The position numbers and the translations under genes were made by a program. From Fontisphaera persica (GTDB lineage Bacteria > Verrucomicrobiota > Verrucomicrobiia > Limisphaerales > Fontisphaeraceae), in the NCBI RefSeq assembly GCF_024832785.1, contig NZ_CP116615.1:1612001-1676000 (forward strand): a DNA stretch of 64,000 nucleotides. The letters run 5' to 3'. The notes under the pieces are model-generated. The model saw only the letters and a list, made by a program, of their open reading frames with translations. It did not search any database and was not told where the DNA came from. Below are positions 43,827 through 52,489 of the stretch, one piece after another (positions within the stretch are counted from its first letter, which is position 1; each line of letters opens with the position of its first letter).

Positions 43827-44207
43827 ATGTATTTTTTACAGCGATATCGTTACGCCTGGTTGTTTTTGGTGATGCTGGTGTTTTGCAGCATCATGGTGAT
43901 TCGCCAATACCACCTCAACGAAGACCGCCGCGTGGAATTGCGCGAGGCTTTCATCCTTCTGCATTCGCGAGGCTATACCAACGAAGCCCAGCGCCTGTTC
44001 AGTCGGTTGATTGATAATGTCACCCGCCTGAGTGACCGCCAGTTGGTGGACGATTTTCAACGCACGATGAACTTGGTGGACCCGTCCATACCCAACGAGA
44101 ACAACCTCATCTGGAAATACCACTGGACCCTGAGCAATGAGATGGAAAAACGCAGCGAAGCCTCATTGCGCCGGGCCTTGAAACTTGCCAACGAACTGGG
44201 CAAGTAA
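43827..44207 (+). CDS. Small single-pass membrane protein of unknown function
   Basis: A 126-residue protein. One transmembrane helix (about residues 10-25, AWLFLVMLVFCSIMVI) is followed by a charged, helical, tetratricopeptide-like region (REAFILLHSRGYTNEAQRLF, later SEASLRRALKLANEL). I do not recognise the family. The helix-loop-helix spacing would fit one or two TPR-type repeats on the outer side of the membrane. It lies about 95 bases before a 40-residue membrane peptide gene on the same strand. Confidence 0.6.
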   Translation: MYFLQRYRYAWLFLVMLVFCSIMVIRQYHLNEDRRVELREAFILLHSRGYTNEAQRLFSRLIDNVTRLSDRQLVDDFQRTMNLVDPSIPNENNLIWKYHWTLSNEMEKRSEASLRRALKLANELGK

Positions 44208-44301
44208 ATCGCCCCAAGGAGCCGTTTTCTTCTTTGGCACGCCGCTTGCTCACCTATCGGCCATGAACGTGACGAACATGCGCCTTATAGGTGAGGATGC
44301 C

Positions 44302-44424
44302 ATGAAAAAGATGATGCGAATTCTAAACTGGTGGCTGGTCACCGCGAGCTTCGTGGTGTTTGCCACCTTGGAAGTGGTGTGCGTTTACTACCTGATGTTA
44401 CATCTCGGGTACTTGCCCAAGTGA
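44302..44424 (+). CDS. Forty-residue single-pass membrane peptide
   Basis: MKKMMRILNWWLVTASFVVF continues to VVCVYYLMLHLGYLPK: a basic N-terminus and one helix of about 25 residues. The frame is open further upstream, but a GGTGAGGA lies just before this ATG and the resulting peptide is a plausible small membrane protein. No family was recognised. Confidence 0.5.
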   Translation: MKKMMRILNWWLVTASFVVFATLEVVCVYYLMLHLGYLPK

Positions 44425-44525
44425 CTGCGCCTTAGACACTTTCTTATGCGGCGCTTGCCTGCTGTGCTGACCACCCAAAGCAGGTGAGCCTCCACCCGGC
44501 TGGTGGAACCGCATAAGTTCCTCCA

Positions 44526-44562
44526 AAATTTGGACAGTTGGCCTGGCTGACTGTCCAAATTT
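44526..44562. terminator. Perfect 13-bp inverted repeat between convergent genes
   Basis: AAATTTGGACAGT and ACTGTCCAAATTT pair perfectly around an 11-base loop. It lies between the ends of convergent genes (44424 + and 44618 -), where a bidirectional terminator is expected. The A/T-rich outer arms would give a short U-run on both strands. Confidence 0.55.
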
Positions 44563-44586
44563 AATTTGAACCTCATGGCGGGAATC

Positions 44587-44603
44587 TGTCCCAAGTTGGG
44601 ACA
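44587..44603. repeat. 17-bp palindrome TGTCCCAA-G-TTGGGACA
   Basis: Eight-base arms with a one-base centre, 24 bases from the previous inverted repeat. The tiny loop fits a protein-binding operator better than an RNA hairpin, but no promoter is apparent at this position. Confidence 0.5.
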
Positions 44604-44617
44604 CCCCTGCCCTTCAT

Positions 44618-45640
44618 TCAACCTTTGCGTCCCATAATGCGGTCCAGGGCATCGCTGGTGTGGTAAATCAGCGCTTCCGGATAATGCTGATAAGGGTGGA
44701 AATACTCAAAGGTCAGGTAACCGGTGTAATTTACTTTTCGGAGGGCTTCCATCACGGCCGGCCAGTTGGTGGTGCCGTCCAGCAACGGACGAAAAGTCTC
44801 CAGCGAATGATCCGTGGACTTCTTGCTGAATTCCTTGAAGTGCGTGTTGCGGATGCGGTGTCCTAAAACGGGAATCCAATGCTCCGGAAATTGATACTGC
44901 ATGATGTTGCCGGTGTCGAAATGCACTCGGACATGCTCGGATTGGAAGGAGTCCACAAACTGATTCATTTCAAAGGGCGACAGGAGATAGCCATTGAAAA
45001 AGATGTTTTCGATGTTGAGATAGACTCCCAATTTCTCAGCGGTTTTGAGCAATTGCCCCACCGCCTGGCGGGCGCGCTGGTCGCAAATATCATTGGGCAC
45101 CGGCTCGTGATCGTTGCGCCACGGAATGTGCACGGCACCCGGCACCACCAGCACATTCTCCACTCCCAAATCGTGCGCCGCCATGGCAATCAACTGCGCC
45201 AGTTCCAAACCACGGGCGCGTTTGGCCGGATCATTGCTGGTCAAGGGATAAGGCCAGAAAAGGAAGCTGCACAGACCGCTGATGGCAATGCCTATCTGCT
45301 CCGCCATTTTACGGATGGCGGCATAATCCTTCGCCGTTGCCTTGGGCGAAAGATCATTGTCGAGATCATAGTTAAGTTCCACGGCATCAAAACCTGCCTC
45401 TTTGGCCAGTTGCAAACATTGGCGCAGATTCATCCGCTCCGGATAAGGAAAAGCCCACAGGTTGATGGACTTTTTCATGTTGTACAGCGTCGGCGAGGCA
45501 CGCAGTGGATTGGCGGCGGGGCCGGGCTGTGCTGGTGCGGCGGTGGCTGCGGCCATGACGGCAGCGGTGGCGGTAAGGGTGGTTTGCAGCGCCGCACGGC
45601 GGCTTAACGGACGGTCTTCAAACTGTGCCGCCATGTGCAT
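44618..45640 (-). CDS. Tat-exported sugar phosphate isomerase/epimerase-like protein
   Basis: A protein of about 340 residues. The N-terminus has a twin-arginine signal (PLSRRAALQTTLTATAAVMA). The mature part is an AP-endonuclease-2-like TIM barrel, with KEAGFDAVELNYD, NVLVVPGAVHIP, LNIENIFFNGY and the metal-ligand region VRVHFDTGNIMQYQ. These match the sugar isomerase/epimerase group often exported in Verrucomicrobiota and Planctomycetota. The open frame reaches 45703. I place the start at 45640 to give a usual-length Tat region, without a clear ribosome-binding site. The substrate is unknown. Confidence 0.75.
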   Translation of the reverse strand: MHMAAQFEDRPLSRRAALQTTLTATAAVMAAATAAPAQPGPAANPLRASPTLYNMKKSINLWAFPYPERMNLRQCLQLAKEAGFDAVELNYDLDNDLSPKATAKDYAAIRKMAEQIGIAISGLCSFLFWPYPLTSNDPAKRARGLELAQLIAMAAHDLGVENVLVVPGAVHIPWRNDHEPVPNDICDQRARQAVGQLLKTAEKLGVYLNIENIFFNGYLLSPFEMNQFVDSFQSEHVRVHFDTGNIMQYQFPEHWIPVLGHRIRNTHFKEFSKKSTDHSLETFRPLLDGTTNWPAVMEALRKVNYTGYLTFEYFHPYQHYPEALIYHTSDALDRIMGRKG

Positions 45641-45883
45641 GGTGGCATCCGGCCAGGAAGGCATCATCTGGGGTTTCATTAGAAGCCAGCATATAGGTGG
45701 CATGGCCGCTTTTCAAGGCACAAGGCATGCCCAGCCACAGGAAGAGCCGCCTTCCTGTTTTTGGGGCACACCCCGTTGCCTGAATCACCATCATGCAAGT
45801 GCTCCCCTGAGTGCCGGCCTGCCCATCCCCCTGCCGTGGAGTGCTGGCTGGTATTATGGGCAAAAGCAGTTTAATCTGCCCTC

Positions 45884-47236
45884 ATGCAACGTAATGCCTG
45901 GTTTGGGCTGACGTGGCTGGCAACCAGCCTGATGCTGATGCCGCTCCACGCAGCAGAAGATGTGCGGCGTGATGCCACGGTCATTGCCATCGAGAAGGTG
46001 ATGCCCGCCGTGGTGAACATTGCCACCGAAACCGTGGTGCCCACACGCCATCCCCTGGAAGACCTGCTGCGGGAGTTTTATGACCCGTACTACCGCCGAA
46101 TGCCCCAACGGCAATACAGCCTTGGCTCCGGCGTGGTGATTGACGAAGAAGGCTATGTTCTCACCAACGACCATGTGGTGCGCCGGGCCAGCCGCATCAT
46201 GGTGCGCTTTGCCGACAACCGTGAATATGAATGCGACCGGGTGGTGACTTCCACCAAAAGCGACGTTGCCTTGCTGAAAATTCGCGCCAAGCCCGGCGAA
46301 CGTTTTGCCGCCGTCCGCTTTGCCGCCGATGACGATTTGTTGCTGGGCGAAACTGTCATTGCCCTGGGCAATCCCTTCGGCCTCGGTGGCTCGGTGAGCC
46401 GGGGCATCCTCAGCTCCAAAAACCGACGTCCGCTCACTGGCAACGAACCCATGGACGTGGCCGACTGGCTGCAAACCGATGCCGCCATCAACCCGGGCAA
46501 TAGTGGCGGTCCGCTTGTCAATCTGCGTGGTGAACTCATCGGCATCAATGTCGCCGTGTACCGTGAAGGCCAGGGCATCGGCTTCGCAATCCCCATCAAA
46601 ATGGTCTCCGAAGCCCTGTCCGAAAGTTTCACCCCCGAAAACTTGAAAGGGCTGTGGTTTGGGGCGCGCGTGAAACCTGGCGCCTATCCCCTGGCCGTGA
46701 CCAACCTGATGGAAGGCAGCCCGGCCGCAAAAGCCGGATTGAAAGAGGGCGATCAGATTCTTGCGGTGGACGGACAGCCCGTGCACAGCTTCATCGAGTT
46801 CAACCGGCTGTTGCTGCGCAGCGGTGAGGAGCGGGAAGTGCCTCTGCGCGTCAAACGGGGGCGCGTGGAGGAGGTCGTGCGCGTGCGTCTGATTCCGGAA
46901 AAAAGTTTCTTCAACGAAAAGCTGATTGAACGCCACCTGGGTGCCACGTTGCAGGAAATGACTCCTGAAATGGCCCAGCGTTGGGGATTGCAATCCGGCA
47001 GCGGTTTGTGGGTGGCGGCGGTGGAAAAAGATGGTCCGGCTGAACGCGCCGGACTGGAACGGGGCATGATTGTCCTCGCAGTTGAAGAAGAAGCCGTTGG
47101 CGACGTGGTGACCACGGCCAAAATCCTCCATTCCCGCAAGGCGGGGGATTCCCTCAGTCTCCAGCTTCTGGTGCCGCGCCGCCGCGGCTCCTTCTTAACC
47201 ATTCAACAAGCCGTAATCAAAGTGCGGCTGCGCTAA
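45884..47236 (+). CDS. HtrA/DegP-like periplasmic serine protease
   Basis: A 450-residue protease with a signal peptide (about 1-23, cleaved near LHAAED). The catalytic triad is complete: His97 in TNDHVV, Asp127 in KSDVALL and Ser207 in GNSGGPL. Two PDZ domains follow (about 270-345, with SPAAKAGLKEGDQILAVDG, and about 365-440, with GPAERAGLERGMIVLAVEE). This is the DegP/DegQ arrangement for degrading misfolded periplasmic proteins. Its stop overlaps that of the small convergent zinc-ribbon gene. Confidence 0.9.
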   Translation: MQRNAWFGLTWLATSLMLMPLHAAEDVRRDATVIAIEKVMPAVVNIATETVVPTRHPLEDLLREFYDPYYRRMPQRQYSLGSGVVIDEEGYVLTNDHVVRRASRIMVRFADNREYECDRVVTSTKSDVALLKIRAKPGERFAAVRFAADDDLLLGETVIALGNPFGLGGSVSRGILSSKNRRPLTGNEPMDVADWLQTDAAINPGNSGGPLVNLRGELIGINVAVYREGQGIGFAIPIKMVSEALSESFTPENLKGLWFGARVKPGAYPLAVTNLMEGSPAAKAGLKEGDQILAVDGQPVHSFIEFNRLLLRSGEEREVPLRVKRGRVEEVVRVRLIPEKSFFNEKLIERHLGATLQEMTPEMAQRWGLQSGSGLWVAAVEKDGPAERAGLERGMIVLAVEEEAVGDVVTTAKILHSRKAGDSLSLQLLVPRRRGSFLTIQQAVIKVRLR

Positions 47237-47448
47237 GAAGCACGGAACTTTCGCGGCGGGGATTCGTAGGCTGGCCTGCCGGTTACCTCAGCATAGGCAC
47301 GGCAAAAGGGACAGGCCCGATGTTCGACCTTCCTCACCAGGTCATAAGCCCATCCCTGCTGTGTCCGCCGGGCGTGCCGGCAAAGCGGGCAGTTCAGGCA
47401 AACTGTGGCCATCCATTGTTTGAGCCTGCCTGGGGCGGACGCAGACAT
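47233..47448 (-). CDS. Small zinc-ribbon-like protein
   Basis: A 71-residue frame beginning MSASAPGRLKQWMATVCLNC, with Cys pairs in CLNCPLC and CPFC about 30 residues apart that could bind one zinc. It starts nine bases after the hisC stop on the same strand, so it would be the last gene of the ilvB operon. No family was recognised. The gene is supported by the paired CxxC motifs and position, not by homology. Confidence 0.45.
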   Translation of the reverse strand: MSASAPGRLKQWMATVCLNCPLCRHARRTQQGWAYDLVRKVEHRACPFCRAYAEVTGRPAYESPPRKFRAS

Positions 47449-47456
47449 AAGCAATG

Positions 47457-48557
47457 TTAGTTGGAACGCATCTCGGCCAGGGCTTCTTTCAGCGCCGCCA
47501 CACAGCGCCGATTCTCCGCAGCCGTCCCTACTGAGATGCGCAACCATTCCGGCAAACGATACCCCCCCATGGGCCGCGTAATAACGCCCCGCCGTTGCAG
47601 CGCCTCAAACATGCGCTGCCCCTCCCCCACTCGCACCAGCACGAAATTGCCGGACGAAGGCACATATTCCAGCCCCATTTTATCAAAAGCCTCGGCGTAA
47701 TAGGCCAGCCCCTGGCGGTTCACCCGCCGCGTGCGCTCGATGTGCCGGGTATCGTCGAAAGCCGCCAACGCCGCCGCCTGGGCTACGCTGTTGATGTTGA
47801 ACGGCTGGCGGATTTTCTCCAGAGCCGCGATGATTTCCGGGTGGCCCAAACCATAACCCAATCGCAGCCCCGCCAAACCGTAGATTTTGGAGAAGGTGCG
47901 CATCAACATCAGATTTTTCTGTTTGCCAGCGCGCAGGAGGGGCAGGAAATCCGCCGGGTCCTCGAGGAATTCAATGTAGGCTTCATCCAACACCACCAGT
48001 ACATGCTCCGGCGCTTCTCGCACCAGTTGTTGCAAGGCTCGATTGGAGGCCCGCGTGCCTGTGGGATTGTTGGGATTGGCAATGAAGATTACACGCGTGC
48101 GCGGCGTCACGGCCCGCAACATGGCCGCCAAATCATGGCCATAATTTTTCGCCGGTACCTCCACCACGGTGCCACCAAACATTTTGGTGATGATGGGGTA
48201 GATGGCGAAACAATACTGGCTGACCACCACCTCCACCCCGGGTTCCACCAGCGCGTGGCCTATGAACTCGATGATCTCATTGGAGCCGTTGCCCAGCAGT
48301 ATATGCCCTGGTGTCAGCCCCAGCCGAGCCGCCATTTTTTGTTTCAGGTAATAGGCATTCCCATCCGGGTAAAGATGGACCTGCCGCACCGCCTTGGCCA
48401 TGGCTCGCAAGGCCCTGGGGGATGGCCCCAGCGGGTTTTCATTGGAGGCCAGCTTGATGATGTCATCCGCCGGCAATCCCAGCTCGCGAGCCACCTCCTC
48501 GATGGGACGGCCGGGTTGATAAACCGGCAAATCCTTCAGGACCGCATTTAATTTCAT
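47457..48557 (-). CDS. hisC: Histidinol-phosphate aminotransferase
   Basis: A 366-residue fold-type I PLP enzyme. KLASNENPLGPSP near the N-terminus, FIANPNNPTGT, VVLDEAYIEF and the PLP-lysine motif RTFSKIYGLAGLRLGYG are the HisC signature. It transfers the amino group to imidazole-acetol phosphate in histidine synthesis, and many members also use aromatic substrates. The frame is open to 48854, but the ATG at 48557 gives the normal start. It follows ilvB by 26 bases, an unusual pairing that puts it under the branched-chain attenuator. Confidence 0.9.
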   Translation of the reverse strand: MKLNAVLKDLPVYQPGRPIEEVARELGLPADDIIKLASNENPLGPSPRALRAMAKAVRQVHLYPDGNAYYLKQKMAARLGLTPGHILLGNGSNEIIEFIGHALVEPGVEVVVSQYCFAIYPIITKMFGGTVVEVPAKNYGHDLAAMLRAVTPRTRVIFIANPNNPTGTRASNRALQQLVREAPEHVLVVLDEAYIEFLEDPADFLPLLRAGKQKNLMLMRTFSKIYGLAGLRLGYGLGHPEIIAALEKIRQPFNINSVAQAAALAAFDDTRHIERTRRVNRQGLAYYAEAFDKMGLEYVPSSGNFVLVRVGEGQRMFEALQRRGVITRPMGGYRLPEWLRISVGTAAENRRCVAALKEALAEMRSN

Positions 48558-48583
48558 GGCGCTTCCCTGAATTGCGGGCTGAC

Positions 48584-50464
48584 TTAGATGATCATGTCCG
48601 CGACGGTGCGGCCGGCAGGAATGAACGGCAGCACATGCTCCGTGTAAGGCACAATCACATCCAAGACATACGGTTCCTTGGAGGCCAGCATCCGCTCCAC
48701 GGCGCCCCGCAAGTCCTTGCGATACATGACCCGTTCGCACGGCACATTGAAGCCCTTGCAAATGGTCACCCAGTCCGGGTAGATCGCTTCGCGTTTTTCC
48801 GGATCCCCCAGGTAAGTATGGCCACGGTTGCCCTGGTAGAAACGATCCTCCCATTGCACCACCATGCCCAGGTGCTGGTTGTTGAGGATGATGGCCTTGG
48901 CCGGAATCTTTTCAATGTGCGCCGTGGCCAGCTCCTGCACATTCATCAGGAAAGAACCATCGCCGTCTATGTCAATCACTTCCTTATTTGGAAACGCCAC
49001 TTTGACGCCGAGGGCCGCAGGATAGCCAAAGCCCATGGCCCCCAACCCGCCGCTGGTGATAAATTGCCGCGGACGGGTGTATTTATACCATTGCCCGGCC
49101 CACATCTGATGCTGGCCCACGCCCGTGGTGATGATGGCGTCGCCACCAGTTAATTCATACAAGACTTCAATGACATGCTGCTGCAGAATCACCTCGTTTT
49201 CGTGACCCTGCAGGTGGTCCCGCATGTGGTCCGAGCGCAGCACCTCCTCGGTGATTTGATAACGGAATGGCGCCTTTTCTTTCCACCGCGCAATCTGCTG
49301 ATGCCAGGCATCAAACCGCTTCCGAATCCCCCGCCGTTTAATCATCGCCACCAACCGTGAAAGGGCCACTTTGATGTCACTTTGGATGGCCAGATGCACT
49401 TTGCGGTTTTTATTGTGCTCACTGGCATCAATATCAATATGCACAATGGTGCCATGCTCGCAGAACTTGTCGAATTTGCCGGTCACCCGGTCATCGAAGC
49501 GCGCCGCCAGCGCCAGTAACAAATCCGCCCCGGGCGCCACCGTCACCACCTGCTCGGTCCCGTCGGGACGTTTTTCTTTGCGTTGTTCCCCGTTCACCGC
49601 CCAGTTGGCAAAGGCCGCACCATGCATCCCCAGCCAGCGCAGGGACAAGGGATGCGTCTCCGGAAAACCACCAATCCCCATCAGCGTGGTGGTCACCGGT
49701 ATTTGCGTCAGCTCGGCAAACTCCAACAATTCTTTATGGGCGTCGGCAGTAATGATGCCGCCCCCGCAATAAATCACAGGCCGTTCGGCCTTTTCAATGA
49801 GGCCAATAATTTCGTTCAAGGCCACCTCGTCCGGCTCCGGCGGCGGCGGATAACCCGGCAGATTCACTTCCGTGGGCCAGACGGGTTGCGTTTTGGCCTG
49901 TTGGATATTCTTGGGGAAGTCAATCACCACCGGCCCCGGCCGCCCGGTCTGGGCAATGTGAAAGGCTTCTTTGACGATGCGTGGAATGTCAGCAATGTCC
50001 GTGATTAGGTAACTATGCTTGACGATGGGCAGGGTCATGCCAAAGACATCCGTTTCCTGAAAAGCACCCCGCCCTATCATGGCTGTAACCACCTGACCCG
50101 TGATGCAAATCAAGGGCACGCTGTCCATGTAGGCATCGGCAATGGCCGTCACCAGGTTGGTGGCCCCCGGCCCGCTGGTGGTCATGCACACGCCCGCCTT
50201 GCCCGTCGCCCGCGCATATCCGCTGGCCGCAAACGAGCCGCCCTGCTCGTGACGGGGCAGAATGGTCCGGATTTGCTTGGACCGGGTAAGCGCCTGGTGC
50301 AGCTCCATGCTCGCCCCACCGGGATAGGCAAAAATCAATTCCACCCCTTCGCGCTCCAGCGCTTCCACGAAAATTTCACTGCCTTGCATTAACCGTCCCA
50401 CCTCCGCGCGGCGGCGCGCCGGAGCCTTCTTCCGCAGGGTTGCTGCTGTCGTTTTGCTGCTCAT
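48584..50464 (-). CDS. ilvB: Acetolactate synthase large subunit
   Basis: A 626-residue thiamine-diphosphate enzyme condensing two pyruvates, or pyruvate and 2-oxobutyrate, for valine, leucine and isoleucine synthesis. The catalytic Glu lies in [26 protein letters not shown] follows, [11 protein letters not shown] is in the FAD domain, and the ThDP/Mg motif [12 protein letters not shown] with NNQHLG lies near the C-terminus. The ~25-residue N-terminal extension is basic. ATG 50464 ([10 protein letters not shown]) is preferred over the longer frame to 50491. The small subunit gene is not adjacent. Expression is probably attenuated by the leader at 50505-50632. Confidence 0.92.
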   Translation of the reverse strand: MSSKTTAATLRKKAPARRRAEVGRLMQGSEIFVEALEREGVELIFAYPGGASMELHQALTRSKQIRTILPRHEQGGSFAASGYARATGKAGVCMTTSGPGATNLVTAIADAYMDSVPLICITGQVVTAMIGRGAFQETDVFGMTLPIVKHSYLITDIADIPRIVKEAFHIAQTGRPGPVVIDFPKNIQQAKTQPVWPTEVNLPGYPPPPEPDEVALNEIIGLIEKAERPVIYCGGGIITADAHKELLEFAELTQIPVTTTLMGIGGFPETHPLSLRWLGMHGAAFANWAVNGEQRKEKRPDGTEQVVTVAPGADLLLALAARFDDRVTGKFDKFCEHGTIVHIDIDASEHNKNRKVHLAIQSDIKVALSRLVAMIKRRGIRKRFDAWHQQIARWKEKAPFRYQITEEVLRSDHMRDHLQGHENEVILQQHVIEVLYELTGGDAIITTGVGQHQMWAGQWYKYTRPRQFITSGGLGAMGFGYPAALGVKVAFPNKEVIDIDGDGSFLMNVQELATAHIEKIPAKAIILNNQHLGMVVQWEDRFYQGNRGHTYLGDPEKREAIYPDWVTICKGFNVPCERVMYRKDLRGAVERMLASKEPYVLDVIVPYTEHVLPFIPAGRTVADMII

Positions 50465-50504
50465 GTTGTGTTTTGGGTTTTGTTGGCCCAAGGTCGCGGG
50501 CTAA

Positions 50505-50536
50505 CAAAAAACCCACGACCGACTGGGCCGTGGGTT
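50505..50536 (-). terminator. Rho-independent attenuator terminator of ilvB
   Basis: On the minus strand, AACCCACG and CGTGGGTT form an 8-bp stem with further C:G pairs inside, followed immediately by TTTTTT. It lies 41 bases before the ilvB ATG and after the leader peptide stop, so transcription would stop here unless the stem is prevented from forming. Confidence 0.8.
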
Positions 50537-50571
50537 CTTGTCGAAAAGCGGTGTTCCCTAGCTTCGACAAG
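50537..50571 (-). promoter_or_regulatory. Leader stem-loop abutting the attenuator
   Basis: CTTGTCGAA and TTCGACAAG pair perfectly (9 bp). The first arm covers the last codons of the leader peptide and the second arm ends at the base next to the terminator stem. A ribosome stalled on, or released from, the leader would change its folding, as in amino-acid biosynthesis attenuators. Confidence 0.65.
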
Positions 50572-50632
50572 CGCACACGGCGCCGCCGATTACGGCGACT
50601 ACCAGCAGATGCACTTGTCCAAGCATACTCAT
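50558..50632 (-). CDS. ilv leader peptide (attenuation)
   Basis: A 24-codon frame starting MSMLGQVHLL and continuing VVAVIGGAV to a TAG. Three Leu, five Val and one Ile codons lie within residues 4-19. It is followed at once by the 50537-50571 stem-loop and the terminator, then ilvB. This is the layout of the enterobacterial ilv leaders: scarcity of charged branched-chain tRNA stalls the ribosome and favours read-through. The peptide is too short for homology; the call rests on codon content and position. A second ATG two codons in is also possible. Confidence 0.65.
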   Translation of the reverse strand: MSMLGQVHLLVVAVIGGAVCACRS

Positions 50633-50657
50633 ACCAACATCCGCAAAATACGGTTAA

Positions 50658-50853
50658 GCCATCCCCGCGTCAAGGGAAAGTTTCAGGATTTTGAAACGAT
50701 GGGCGCCTGCCTGGTCACCCGCAGTAACCTGCTCTCGCCAACAAGGTGGACGACGGCTTCCCAGCAGGCGAAGAATCAGAATGCAGGCATGAGATTTGCC
50801 ATTGCCAACGGCGGCATGCTTTTTTAGCCTTTCACGCGTTACCGGCAGGTAAC
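50658..50853. other. Structured spacer between ilv leader and gcvT
   Basis: Several nested inverted repeats are visible. CCATC pairs with GATGG enclosing GTTTCA/TGAAAC (about 50659-50702), which could make a three-way junction. CGCCTGCCTGG pairs with CCAGCAGGCG enclosing GCAG-TAAC-CTGC (about 50704-50770). GTTACC-GGCA-GGTAAC (50838-50853) lies just before the gcvT start. A T6 run at 50820-50825 could end a plus-strand terminator. I looked for a glycine riboswitch and saw no match. The strand on which it acts is undecided. Confidence 0.4.
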
Positions 50854-50868
50854 AGGGATTTATCATTT

Positions 50869-52020
50869 ATGAACGGTTTGAAACGCACGCCGCTTTATGC
50901 CGCTCACCAGCGGCGCCAGGCCCGCTTGGTGGAGTTTGGCGGGTGGGAGATGCCCGTGCAATACACCAGCATTGTGGAGGAGCATCTTTGCGTGCGGCGA
51001 GCGGCAGGCATTTTCGACATCTCCCACATGGGCGAAGTACGCTGCCACGGCCCTGCGGCAGCCCGCTTTCTTAATGTGTTGTTGACCAATGACCTTGATA
51101 AATTGAGTGTAGGCATGGGGCAATATACCCTCATGTGCAATCCCCAAGGCGGCGTGGTGGACGACCTTTATGTTTTCCGCCGGGCTGAACATGATTATTT
51201 CCTGGTGATTAATGCCTCCCGCATTGAAGCGGACTGGAACTGGATGCAAGCCCAATGGCAGGCGTTTGCCGACCGGGCCGAAGTCATCTTGGAAAACCAA
51301 TCAGACCTTACCGGCGCCGTGGCCGTGCAAGGACCGGCGGTTGTCCACTTCATCAATTTATGCCTTCAAGGCCCCAGCACCGCCGGGACCACCGCCAACC
51401 GCGTCACCGACCTGAAAAAAAATCAAATTGGCCGCTTTTCCTTTGAAGCCATGCCGGTGTGGGTTTCGCGGACGGGATATACCGGTGAAGACGGCTTCGA
51501 GGTTTACACCTGCGCCTCATTGATTGAGTCGTTCTGGGAAGCCTGCCTGGACGCCGGACGCGCCGCTGGTTTGCAACCCGCCGGCCTGGGGGCACGCGAT
51601 ACCTTGCGCACCGAGATGTGTTATCCACTCTACGGCCATGAACTGAACGAGAACACCACCCCCTTGGAGGCGGGGTTGAAACCCTTTGTAGCGCTGGAAA
51701 AGGGGCCTTTCGTGGGGCGCGACCCTCTGCTGGAGCAACAGCGCAAAGGCGTGTCCCGCCGGTGTGTGGCGTTCAAAATGCCTGAAAAACAGCCGCCACC
51801 CCGCCCCGGTTATCCATTATGGGTGCCCAACTCCAGCGGCCCGGTGGGCCAGGTGGTCAGTGGCACGCAAAGCCCTTCCCTGGGTGTGGGTATCGGCATG
51901 GCCTACCTCCCAGCCGCCTATGCCCTTCCCCATACAATCGTCGAAATTGAAATTCGCGGCCGCAGAATTCCGGCCGAAATCGTGCCCAAACCCATTTACC
52001 GGCCGGCCACTGCCGCCTGA
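50869..52020 (+). CDS. gcvT: Glycine cleavage system aminomethyltransferase (T protein)
   Basis: A 383-residue T protein. RTPLYAAH, EFGGWEMPVQYTSIVEEH, ISHMGEVRCHG and TGYTGEDGFEVY are the conserved tetrahydrofolate-enzyme motifs; LGARDTLRTEMCYPLYGHEL is the typical later block. GcvT releases ammonia from the H-protein-bound aminomethyl group and makes 5,10-methylene-THF. The frame is open to 50746, but the ATG at 50869 gives the family N-terminus. gcvH follows after 70 bases. The P protein is not in the window. Confidence 0.92.
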   Translation: MNGLKRTPLYAAHQRRQARLVEFGGWEMPVQYTSIVEEHLCVRRAAGIFDISHMGEVRCHGPAAARFLNVLLTNDLDKLSVGMGQYTLMCNPQGGVVDDLYVFRRAEHDYFLVINASRIEADWNWMQAQWQAFADRAEVILENQSDLTGAVAVQGPAVVHFINLCLQGPSTAGTTANRVTDLKKNQIGRFSFEAMPVWVSRTGYTGEDGFEVYTCASLIESFWEACLDAGRAAGLQPAGLGARDTLRTEMCYPLYGHELNENTTPLEAGLKPFVALEKGPFVGRDPLLEQQRKGVSRRCVAFKMPEKQPPPRPGYPLWVPNSSGPVGQVVSGTQSPSLGVGIGMAYLPAAYALPHTIVEIEIRGRRIPAEIVPKPIYRPATAA

Positions 52021-52090
52021 GAACCATTTGTCCAAATTCCCTCCAACCAAAACTCCCATGATTAACGGGTGTTGAACCTCCAGTACCCCT

Positions 52091-52477
52091 ATGAGCCAAA
52101 ACGTTCCCGACTCGCTGAAATACACCAAATCCCACGAGTGGATTCGCATCGAAAACGGCCTCGCTGTCATGGGCATTACGGACCATGCCCAGCACGAATT
52201 AACCGAGCTGGTGTTTGTGGAGCTGCCGGCCGTGGGCCGAAAAGTGACAGCAGGCGAAGCTTTCGCCGTGGTGGAATCGGTGAAAACCGCCAGCGATGTG
52301 TACGCCCCCATCACCGGCGAAGTGGTCGAGGTCAACCTTGCCGTGACCCAAAACCCCGGCCTCGTCAATGCAGAGCCTTACACAGGCGGCTGGCTGGTCA
52401 AACTCAAGCCCGCGAATCCGGCGGAATTGGACCAGCTCATGAATGCTGCCGATTATCGCGCCTTGATTGGCGTCTAA
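52091..52477 (+). CDS. gcvH: Glycine cleavage system H protein
   Basis: A 128-residue lipoyl carrier. KYTKSHEWIRIENG opens the domain. The lipoylated lysine is Lys65 in VVESVKTASD, and NPGLVNAEPYTGGWLVKLKP closes it. H protein shuttles the aminomethyl intermediate between the P, T and L proteins. It lies between gcvT and an SDR gene that starts 12 bases downstream. Confidence 0.93.
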   Translation: MSQNVPDSLKYTKSHEWIRIENGLAVMGITDHAQHELTELVFVELPAVGRKVTAGEAFAVVESVKTASDVYAPITGEVVEVNLAVTQNPGLVNAEPYTGGWLVKLKPANPAELDQLMNAADYRALIGV

Positions 52478-52489
52478 GCCCGCCCCGCT

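Noticed and set aside
50658-50853. Glycine riboswitch upstream of gcvT
   Set aside because: The conserved glycine aptamer core sequences were not found, although the region is clearly structured.
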